From positions 1 through 7,526 of the forward strand of contig DAOTWP010000233.1 of assembly GCA_034435675.1 (NCBI GenBank): DNA of 7,526 bases, given 5' to 3'. Positions 1 through 4,526 of the stretch are shown here, piece after piece. A model generated the notes under the pieces. The model saw nothing but the letters and a program-made list of their open reading frames with translations. It did not search any database and was not told the DNA's origin. The first letter of the stretch is position 1, and every line of letters starts with the position of its first letter. The position numbers were made by a program, and so were the translations under genes. This DNA is from DAOTWP01 sp034435675. Its GTDB lineage: Bacteria; Chloroflexota; Anaerolineae; Aggregatilineales; Phototrophicaceae.

Positions 1-155
1 GGGCTGGTGTTAAATTCTTCAAGCGGGGCGAGATTCCAGGCAAAATACAGCCCGCCGCCCAATCCCAACGCCAGCCCCAGAATTAACGCCGTCCAGGACA
101 CATAACGGCGCGGGCGACGGTATTTGCGGGGAAGCAGTGCTTGTTCTGCGCTCAT
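1..155 (-). CDS. Partial membrane-anchored hypothetical protein (N-terminal 51 residues)
   Basis: The visible N-terminus begins MSAEQALLPRKYRRPRRY, a basic cytoplasmic stretch, followed by one hydrophobic segment at about residues 19-41 (WTALILGLALGLGGGLYFAW), then NLAPLEEFNTS before the window ends. This predicts a single-span protein with the bulk outside, or a signal anchor. The ATG at 153-155 overlaps the TGA of the upstream gene (ATGA), so the two are probably co-transcribed and translationally coupled; no clear separate ribosome-binding site is visible. The segment after the membrane helix (GLYxxWxxxPxE) resembles the same position in the upstream gene, which suggests tandem paralogues. 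I do not recognise the family by name, and the function is unknown. Confidence 0.75.
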   Translation of the reverse strand, partial: MSAEQALLPRKYRRPRRYVSWTALILGLALGLGGGLYFAWNLAPLEEFNTS

Positions 156-535
156 GGATTCTGTCCCGGTAGATTGACCATGCGATACGGTTCCATAAGG
201 GGGGTCAGCCGCCCAAAGCCCTCTGAGAGTGCCACAAGGTAGCGAATATCCACGATGCTGCGCGACGCCGTGATATAGCTTTCGGCAAGGTTCTGCACGT
301 ACTGCGGAATATTCTCAACCGCCAGCAGGCGCAGGCGTTCAAACGCAGCGTTCAGGTCACGGTCATAGACATAGCCCGCCGCGACCATCACGGTATAATC
401 TTCCTGAAAACGCGGATCAAGCGCCGGGAACGGGCTGTCTACATATTCTACAGGGAACTGCACCCAGCCCAGATACAGCCCGATGCCCAGCCCAACGACC
501 AGACCACCCAGCAGCGAGAGTAAGAAACGGATCAT
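152..535 (-). CDS. Small single-span membrane protein, hypothetical (127 aa)
   Basis: The chosen start is the ATG at 533-535 (MIRFLLSLLGG), preceded by AGGAAA at 546-551, about ten bases upstream. A longer reading to 649 is possible, but its extra 38 residues are basic and Cys/Arg-rich and would cross the candidate promoter at 604-632. A hydrophobic segment covers residues 3-23, followed by GWVQFPVEYVDSPFPALDP and then a probably helical soluble domain (about residues 40-115) containing DYTVMVAAGYVYDRDLNAAF and RLRLLAVENIPQYVQ. The layout suggests a membrane anchor with a small alpha-helical external domain. No catalytic motif is visible. It overlaps the next gene by four bases, forming a two-gene unit with a likely paralogue. 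Function unknown. Confidence 0.8.
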   Translation of the reverse strand: MIRFLLSLLGGLVVGLGIGLYLGWVQFPVEYVDSPFPALDPRFQEDYTVMVAAGYVYDRDLNAAFERLRLLAVENIPQYVQNLAESYITASRSIVDIRYLVALSEGFGRLTPLMEPYRMVNLPGQNP

Positions 536-603
536 AAGACAAAGGTTTCCTGAATATGCAGACACCCGACAGCAGCGTCGGGAATGCCTTCTGGTTTGTT
601 TGT

Positions 604-632
604 ATGATATGCGCAGACTGTCGCTGTGAAAA
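604..632 (-). promoter_or_regulatory. Candidate promoter for the small membrane-protein pair
   Basis: On the minus strand TTTTCA (627-632) is followed after 17 bases by TATCAT (604-609). The -10 box matches the sigma-70 consensus at five of six positions and the -35 box at four of six. The predicted RNA would start near 597 and have a leader of about 60 nt before the ATG at 535. That leader contains a 6-bp hairpin (CCCGAC/GTCGGG, 565-582) just upstream of the ribosome-binding site. The site lies downstream of the tRNA terminator, so the membrane-protein genes need not depend on tRNA transcription. Assigned by pattern only. Confidence 0.4.
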
Positions 633-684
633 GCGGGGGTTGTCCGCAACAGGCTGGCGGTTTACACTCAGGGCGCTCACGCGC

Positions 685-717
685 AAACAAAAACCAGCCG
701 CATCACCGGGCTGGTTT
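685..717 (-). terminator. Intrinsic terminator of the tRNA gene
   Basis: A perfect 9-bp inverted repeat (AAACCAGCC / GGCTGGTTT at 691-699 and 709-717) with a 9-nt loop is followed on the minus strand by a T-rich tract (TTTTTGTTT, 685-693, overlapping the end of the stem). It begins six bases after the tRNA 3' end at 723, as expected for a monocistronic tRNA transcript. The A-rich other side could weakly assist termination of plus-strand transcripts, but no plus-strand gene ends here. Confidence 0.8.
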
Positions 718-722
718 CTGGA

Positions 723-796
723 TGCCGAAGGTGGGATTCGAACCCACACTGGGACGATTTTGAGTCGTCTGCCTCCTGCCGTTGGGCTACTTCGGC
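723..796 (-). tRNA. tRNA with anticodon CAA (Leu, UUG codon) but short class I variable loop
   Basis: The 74-nt cloverleaf reads on the minus strand: acceptor GCCGAAG/CTTCGGC with discriminator A73; T8; a three-pair D stem GCC/GGC with an 11-nt D loop containing GG; anticodon stem GACGA/TCGTC with loop CTCAAAA, giving anticodon CAA; a 5-nt variable loop CCAGT; and T arm GTGGG-TTCGAAT-CCCAC. CCA is not encoded (TCC follows). The T-loop sits next to the 3' acceptor strand only on this strand, which fixes the orientation. CAA decodes UUG leucine. Bacterial tRNA-Leu normally carries a long variable arm (class II), and this one does not. The acceptor stem, A73 and D-arm geometry nevertheless look leucine-like: from memory they match the E. 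coli tRNA-Leu(CAA) acceptor stem and D-loop length. Its own promoter (813-841) and terminator (685-717) argue that it is an active gene. The structure is secure; which amino acid it carries is less so. Confidence 0.92.
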
Positions 797-812
797 ATGA
801 GCTTGAGGTCAA

Positions 813-841
813 ATAGTAAGGGTATTCACTGTACTTGTCAA
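813..841 (-). promoter_or_regulatory. tRNA gene promoter overlapping the divergent sigma-factor start
   Basis: A perfect -35 box TTGACA (836-841) is followed after 17 bases by TACTAT (813-818; four of six consensus positions). Transcription would start near 805-807, giving a leader of roughly ten bases before tRNA position 1 at 796. The -35 hexamer includes the A of the sigma-factor ATG at 841, so RNA polymerase bound for the tRNA would cover the beginning of the divergent coding sequence. Confidence 0.75.
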
Positions 842-1461
842 TGGCTGACGGCTTGAACGCGCTTACGGATGAAGCAGGCTTGATCCAGCGCGCCCTGCGA
901 GGCGAGCTGGAGGCATTTAACGTTCTGGTGCGCCAGCATCAGAATAGTGTTTATACGCTTGCCTACCGCATCATGGGCGAGCCACAGGCAGCAGCAGATG
1001 TGGCGCAGGATGCCTTTATTGCCGCTTATCGCAAATTGACGACCTATCGCGGCGGCAGCTTTCAGGGCTGGCTGCTGCGCATTACTACCAACCTGTGTTT
1101 TGACGAACTACGCCGCCGGAAACGGCGTCCGGCGCAGTCCTTTGAAGACTTGCCGGAAGCAGAGTCGGCGGATGGACCTGCCCTGCCCGACCCCGCAGAA
1201 ACCCCCGAACAGATTGTCCAGCGCGGCGAACTGAACACCGCCATTCAGGACTGCATCAACGGGTTAAACGAGGATCAGCGTGTTGTGCTGGTACTCAGCG
1301 ACGTTCAGGGCTACAGCTATGACGAAATCGCCAGCATGATTGCCACGCCGCAAGGCACGGTCAAATCACGGCTGAGCCGCGCACGATTGAATGTGCGCCG
1401 CTGTTTGCAGGCAGTTCAGGAACTTTTGCCTGCTGCCTATCGTCTGCTTAATGTGGATTAA
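841..1461 (+). CDS. ECF-type RNA polymerase sigma factor (206 aa)
   Basis: It directs RNA polymerase to a specific set of promoters, probably in response to an envelope signal sensed by the anti-sigma factor encoded next. Sigma region 2 spans about residues 25-97 (VLVRQHQNSVYTLAYRIMG, AADVAQDAFIAAYRKLTTYR, FQGWLLRITTNLCFDELRRR). An acidic, Pro-rich linker covers 98-128. Sigma region 4 covers about 131-190, with the helix-turn-helix GYSYDEIASMIATPQGTVKSRLSRAR. Regions 1 and 3 are absent and the size fits the ECF group. The ATG at 841 is preferred; an in-frame TTG at 835 would add two residues and is slightly closer to the weak AAGGG at 818-822. Neither start has a well-placed Shine-Dalgarno site. 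Only 44 bp separate it from the divergent tRNA, and I could not identify its own promoter. The anti-sigma gene follows after 30 bp. Confidence 0.95.
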   Translation: MADGLNALTDEAGLIQRALRGELEAFNVLVRQHQNSVYTLAYRIMGEPQAAADVAQDAFIAAYRKLTTYRGGSFQGWLLRITTNLCFDELRRRKRRPAQSFEDLPEAESADGPALPDPAETPEQIVQRGELNTAIQDCINGLNEDQRVVLVLSDVQGYSYDEIASMIATPQGTVKSRLSRARLNVRRCLQAVQELLPAAYRLLNVD

Positions 1462-1491
1462 TGTTGGTTAACCAGTGCTGCCTGTGATTGA

Positions 1492-2721
1492 ATGATGTCT
1501 GCACGCCCGAGTTTTACCGATCAGGATTATGAACTGCTGTCCGCTTATCTGGACGATGAACTGGCGGACGCTGCGCGCGGTGCGCTGGAACAGCGCTTAG
1601 CCACTGACCCGGCGCTGCGCAGCGAACTGGCAGCACTGCGCACCACGATTGCGCTGGTGGAAGGACTGCCGCTGCTGCAAGCCCCGCGTGATTTTGTGCT
1701 GACACCGGAGAAGCTGCGCTATTCACCCCTTGCGCTGCCGCCCGTCTGGCGCCGCCCGCGTGCCGCGCTGAGCGTCCTGACTGCCGCTGCCGCCGCGTTG
1801 TTAGTGTTCGGTGGGGCGCTGGTGCTGCTCAGCCAGAGCAGTGGTCGTCAGATGCCCCTGGCTGCGCTGCAAAGCGACTCCGGCGCGGTTGCGGGACAGC
1901 CGACGACACAGCCTTCGATCACCAGCGCCGCCGCAGCACCTATACTGACCGCCCCTGCGGGTGAAACCCTGACCGCTGAAACCTTCTTCGCTGATACCAC
2001 CGCCACACCGGAAACAGCCCCTGCCGATGATGGCACAGTGGGCGGCGGTGCGGTTGGTGACACAGGTGGTGCGGCAGAGGACACCGCAAACGCTGTCACC
2101 GAAGAGGCTCTGGCGGAGTCCCGTTCGGCAGCGCCCGCACTGACCCCAACACCTGAGGTCGTGGCGCAGGTAGAAGCCGGCATAATGCTGGTTGCAGAGT
2201 CAGTAACGCCGCTGGCGCTGGAGACTGGAACCCCGGCACAGGCAGAAGAAGCAGAGGATGCTGGCGCAGGAGCGCCGCCCGCCGCAGCAGGTGCAGCGGA
2301 ACTGGCAGCAACCCCGACCATATCGGCGACCTCGCGCGGTGCACCCACTGCCACGCTGAACCCGCCACAGGCAGGCGAAATGCCAGCACAAGCACCCACT
2401 GTAGGTACGCCCGAAAGTGCCGCGCAGGCAGACCAGCGCGTGAGCGAGCGGCAGATGACGATGACCGCACTGCCGGACTTGTCCGCTGCGGCGCCAATAG
2501 AAGCCCCCGCGCTGGACAGTGCGGTGCAGACGACGACAGCGCCAGAAACTGCCGAGCAGGATGTGGTCGCTGCGGCGGCGTCGGCAACCGCGCCCGCCCC
2601 TGCCGTCCCCGCACAGCCCGCCGCGCCGGACTATGCGCTGGCAGGGCTGCTGCTGATCATCGCCGGGGTCATTCTTGGTGTGGTCAGCCTGGTGCTGAGC
2701 TGGGGAAGGCACAGCCCGTAA
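1492..2721 (+). CDS. Transmembrane anti-sigma factor with Ala/Pro/Thr-rich external linker (409 aa)
   Basis: This is the probable membrane regulator that holds the ECF sigma factor inactive. Residues 10-50 (DQDYELLSAYLDDELADAAR, LEQRLATDPALRSELAAL) match the helical N-terminal pattern of anti-sigma domains, but the zinc-binding HxxxCxxC motif of the ZAS group is missing. The APRDFVLTPEKLR stretch (64-76) precedes a membrane segment at about 91-114. Then come about 265 residues of low-complexity Ala/Thr/Pro/Glu sequence with many TPT and APA runs and no Cys, probably an extended external region. A second hydrophobic segment (about 382-404, YALAGLLLIIAGVILGVVSL) returns the short C-terminus inside. 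Two adjacent ATGs (1492, 1495) are possible starts, both without a strong ribosome-binding site. The stop overlaps the Nudix ATG by one base (TAATG), indicating one operon. The role is inferred from position and N-terminal pattern. Confidence 0.85.
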   Translation: MMSARPSFTDQDYELLSAYLDDELADAARGALEQRLATDPALRSELAALRTTIALVEGLPLLQAPRDFVLTPEKLRYSPLALPPVWRRPRAALSVLTAAAAALLVFGGALVLLSQSSGRQMPLAALQSDSGAVAGQPTTQPSITSAAAAPILTAPAGETLTAETFFADTTATPETAPADDGTVGGGAVGDTGGAAEDTANAVTEEALAESRSAAPALTPTPEVVAQVEAGIMLVAESVTPLALETGTPAQAEEAEDAGAGAPPAAAGAAELAATPTISATSRGAPTATLNPPQAGEMPAQAPTVGTPESAAQADQRVSERQMTMTALPDLSAAAPIEAPALDSAVQTTTAPETAEQDVVAAAASATAPAPAVPAQPAAPDYALAGLLLIIAGVILGVVSLVLSWGRHSP

Positions 2722-3224
2722 TGGCGAAACAGTCTGCGAACTACTGTCCAAACTGCGGCACGGGGCTGGTGCCACGCCAGCGCAATGGCGCGCAGCGCCC
2801 GGTTTGCCCAGCGTGTGACTACACGGTCTATTTTGACCCCAAAGTGGCTGTGGTGGTTCTGATTTTGGCAGAGAATCAGGTGCTGCTGGTCAAACGCGCC
2901 AATGATCCGATGAAGGGCTTCTGGGCGCTGCCCGCCGGATTTGTGGATGCTGAGGAAGACCCGCAGGCAGCCGCGCGGCGTGAAGTGCTGGAAGAAACAG
3001 GCTTTACTGCGCAGATTGACCGCCTGATTGATGTTTACCACACGCCCAACGATGGTGGGCTGGCAAGCATCGTCATTGCCTATGCAGGCAGCATCCTCAG
3101 CGGCGAACTGCACCCCGACGATGATGCCGAAGATGCCCGTTGGTTTACCCAGGACACGCTGCCGCCGCTGGCATTTCTGCCAACCAGACGGCTGATTGAA
3201 CGCTGGCAGGCGGGAACATTATGA
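2721..3224 (+). CDS. Nudix hydrolase with N-terminal zinc ribbon (167 aa)
   Basis: It hydrolyses a nucleoside diphosphate linked to another moiety; the actual substrate cannot be read from the sequence. A zinc ribbon is formed by C9-x2-C12 and C29-x2-C32. The complete Nudix box GX5EX7REUXEEXGU runs from G73 to F95, with R87-E88 and E91-E92 as metal-binding and catalytic residues. The tail has EDARWFTQDTLPPLAF, common in this branch. The SQPWPFPxS signature of NudC NADH pyrophosphatase is absent, so that name is not justified; ADP-ribose or a related dinucleotide is a reasonable guess. The ATG overlaps the anti-sigma stop, and GGGGAAGG (2702-2709) gives a good ribosome-binding site 11 bases upstream. 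As the third gene of the sigma operon it may be co-induced with the regulon, perhaps for nucleotide housecleaning under stress (inference). Confidence 0.93.
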   Translation: MAKQSANYCPNCGTGLVPRQRNGAQRPVCPACDYTVYFDPKVAVVVLILAENQVLLVKRANDPMKGFWALPAGFVDAEEDPQAAARREVLEETGFTAQIDRLIDVYHTPNDGGLASIVIAYAGSILSGELHPDDDAEDARWFTQDTLPPLAFLPTRRLIERWQAGTL

Positions 3225-3325
3225 GCCGCAGCGCAGATAGCCGCCCAGTGTCCACTAGCGCGCCGGCAGCATCTGGTCGATAATAGCAGTTGTGTTATGC
3301 AGCGTAAACGACAACACTTCCCCTG

Positions 3326-3354
3326 TTGAGAGGCTTTACTGATTCAGCTATACT
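3326..3354 (+). promoter_or_regulatory. Promoter for the Roadblock/LC7 gene
   Basis: TTGAGA (3326-3331) and TATACT (3349-3354) are separated by exactly 17 bases and each matches the sigma-70 consensus at five of six positions. The predicted start near 3361 leaves a 5' leader of about 148 nt before the ATG at 3509. A second TATACT at 3371-3376 has no partner -35 box. The promoter lies about 100 bp after the Nudix stop, so the Roadblock gene is probably a separate unit. The rest of the interval (3225-3325) holds only an imperfect hairpin at 3234-3275 with no T tract. Confidence 0.65.
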
Positions 3355-3376
3355 TTTAGAAGTCAAGCTGTATACT

Positions 3377-3473
3377 GAACAGTGTGTTCAATGTGGCGAA
3401 AATCCGAGGGAAAGAGCGCTCACCCCGGCAAGCCCTGTTCAAGAATAGCTTATTGCCCAATGTAATTGTGGGG
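3377..3473 (+). promoter_or_regulatory. Candidate structured 5' leader of the Roadblock/LC7 mRNA
   Basis: Nested complementary segments lie in the predicted leader: GAACAG (3377-3382) with CTGTTC (3435-3440); GGC (3395-3397) with GCC (3432-3434); and CCG-A-GGG (3404-3410) with CCCCGG (3423-3428), leaving one bulged A. A second hairpin follows, CCCAAT (3456-3461) with ATTG-T-GGG (3465-3472), with a 3-nt loop and one bulge. The Shine-Dalgarno GAGAGG (3498-3503) is downstream and outside these stems. The arrangement could be a cis-regulatory RNA, but I do not recognise a known riboswitch class, and short pairings of this kind also arise by chance. Confidence 0.3.
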
Positions 3474-3508
3474 AACACTAGCCGAAGGAATTCTAAAGAG
3501 AGGTTGTA

Positions 3509-3910
3509 ATGCCACAACCATACCGCAGTGACCTCCTTGAGGAAAAGCTGAAGATGCTGCACAACGTCGTGGAAGGTGTGAAGGCATCTGTGATCGTGAA
3601 CATTGACGGTCTGCTGGTCGCGGCGTTCCCGCCGGGCGATGACGAAAACCCACACGAAAACCCGACGAGCAGCCCACAGGTTGCCGCCATGTCTGCCACG
3701 CTGATCGGGCTGGCGGAACGCACTCTGGGACGGCTGGCACAGGGCGATCTTGAGCGTCTGCTGATGGAAGGTGAAGAAGGTGTGATGGTGGTCTATCCGG
3801 CAGGGCGTGCCTCGCTGGCAGTGCTGGTTGCCAAAGACGCCCGGCTGGCGTATGTGCTGGTGGCTGCCAAACGGGCAGCCGCTGAAATTGAACAGATTCT
3901 CGCGGGCTAG
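3509..3910 (+). CDS. Roadblock/LC7 domain protein (133 aa), MglB-like predicted GTPase regulator
   Basis: Roadblock/LC7 proteins dimerise and regulate or scaffold small Ras-like GTPases; bacterial examples such as MglB act on MglA in polarity and motility. The domain fills the protein: helix at about 9-24, strands in ASVIVNIDGLLVAAF (26-40), a Pro/Asp/Asn loop (41-56), a long helix in QVAAMSATLIGLAERTLGRL (57-76), then strands in GVMVVYPAG and ASLAVLVAKDARLAYVLVAA and a terminal helix. The length is typical for a single-domain member. GAGAGG at 3498-3503, five bases before the ATG, is a good ribosome-binding site. No GTPase is encoded in the window, so the partner is elsewhere or absent. The gene converges on the FHA gene with only 15 bp between stops. 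The cellular role is unknown. Confidence 0.9.
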   Translation: MPQPYRSDLLEEKLKMLHNVVEGVKASVIVNIDGLLVAAFPPGDDENPHENPTSSPQVAAMSATLIGLAERTLGRLAQGDLERLLMEGEEGVMVVYPAGRASLAVLVAKDARLAYVLVAAKRAAAEIEQILAG

Positions 3911-3925
3911 TGCGGTGCTGCCTGT

Positions 3926-4417
3926 TCAGGACTCCCCTGAAGTGTTGAAGGTGATATGCAGGAGTACTTTGCCGAAACGAACCTGGTCACCACTGTTGAG
4001 GATATACGGCTTGTTGGGCAGCAGTCGTTCGTTGTTGATAAACGTTCCGTTGCGGCTGTCAAGATCAACCAGAAATAACCGGTCTTCCTCACGTCTGATC
4101 AGCGCATGTTTGCGGCTGACCCCCATTTGGTAGCCCGCATAGGGGGTGAGATCGAGATCGGGGACATACTCACCGACAGGGTCGCGCCGTCCGACGAGCA
4201 TCTCAATTTCAGGGGAAACGAGTAAGGGCGTCGGTAGTTCGCCGATTTCAATCTTGAGGGTCATGTGCTTACGGAAAACCCCAGTATCGGGTTTGGCAGC
4301 CCCTTGCTTACCCGCCTGCGTCTTGGCGTAAATCTCCAGCGCAGCACGTGCCTGCTCACCAAGATCATGGGTGGTGCTCTGGCTGTGTTCGGGTTTTTCA
4401 GGATTTTGATTTGACAT
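3926..4417 (-). CDS. FHA domain protein (163 aa), phosphothreonine-binding
   Basis: FHA domains bind phosphothreonine peptides and usually work with Ser/Thr kinases. The core motifs are intact: G76-R77 in MLVGRRD, S101-R102-K103-H104, N123-G124-T125 with N128 (SRNGTFINN), and G143-D144 (NSGDQVRFG). The first ~45 residues are polar and probably disordered, including a short Ala-rich helix (EQARAALEIYAKTQAG). No membrane segment or second domain is seen, so this is likely a cytoplasmic adaptor or kinase target. I chose ATG 4417; an in-frame TTG at 4429 would add four residues. The ribosome-binding site is weak. A candidate promoter lies at 4442-4470. It ends tail-to-tail with the Roadblock gene. 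No kinase or phosphatase is present in the window, so the partner is unknown. Confidence 0.92.
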   Translation of the reverse strand: MSNQNPEKPEHSQSTTHDLGEQARAALEIYAKTQAGKQGAAKPDTGVFRKHMTLKIEIGELPTPLLVSPEIEMLVGRRDPVGEYVPDLDLTPYAGYQMGVSRKHALIRREEDRLFLVDLDSRNGTFINNERLLPNKPYILNSGDQVRFGKVLLHITFNTSGES

Positions 4418-4441
4418 GCTCAACCGCAATCTGTTGTCAGA

Positions 4442-4470
4442 ATAATTGCACTTCGATTGTACAATCTCAA
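4442..4470 (-). promoter_or_regulatory. Candidate promoter for the FHA gene
   Basis: On the minus strand TTGAGA (4465-4470; five of six consensus) and AATTAT (4442-4447; four of six) are spaced by 17 bases. The predicted start near 4435 gives a leader of under 20 nt to the ATG at 4417. The 12-bp palindrome at 4455-4466 lies mostly within the spacer and touches the -35 box, so a bound regulator could control this promoter directly. Confidence 0.45.
4455..4466. promoter_or_regulatory. Perfect 12-bp palindrome GATTGTACAATC, possible operator
   Basis: The dyad is perfect over 12 bases and sits in the 109-bp divergent region between the FHA start (4417) and the glycosyltransferase start (4527), inside the FHA promoter spacer. 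Two-fold symmetric sites there are typical of dimeric repressors. A 12-bp palindrome occurs by chance about once per 4 kb in random sequence, so position is the main argument. No regulator gene is adjacent. Confidence 0.35.
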
Positions 4471-4526
4471 GAGAAGCTGTTCAAGCGACTGGCAGCATGT
4501 TCAGGCAAATCTGCTCAAAATAGATT

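Noticed and set aside
536..649. Upstream extension of the 127-residue membrane protein to a 165-residue reading.
   Set aside because: The extra residues are Arg/Cys-rich, lie upstream of a good ribosome-binding site and membrane-type N-terminus, and cross the candidate promoter.
723..796. Reading the tRNA on the plus strand as tRNA-Gln with anticodon TTG.
   Set aside because: The TTCGAAT T-loop and its stem sit next to the 3' acceptor strand only on the minus strand; promoter and terminator also fit only that strand.
1848..2775. Several long minus-strand open frames opposite the anti-sigma gene (for example 1848-2399, 2096-2614, 2200-2775).
   Set aside because: They are shadows of GC-rich Ala/Pro/Thr codons on the plus strand; their translations are low complexity or Arg/Ser/Cys-rich, with no domain pattern.
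3234..3275. Imperfect hairpin (CAGAT/ATCTG plus GCCG/CGGC) just after the Nudix gene, considered as a terminator.
   Set aside because: It has an asymmetric internal loop, a 20-nt apical loop and no T tract, so it is not a convincing intrinsic terminator.
3221..3283. ATG overlapping the Nudix stop (ATGA) opening a 20-codon frame.
   Set aside because: The peptide is very short, Ser/Ala-rich, and has no pattern supporting a real gene.
3361..3508. Known riboswitch classes in the Roadblock leader (c-di-GMP, glycine, cobalamin, SAM and others).
   Set aside because: I compared the conserved cores I remember and none matched; only generic stems remain.
3925..3941. Inverted repeat TTCAGG/CCTGAA across the FHA stop codon, considered as a shared terminator for the convergent genes.
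   Set aside because: The stem is only 6 bp and no T tract follows on either strand.
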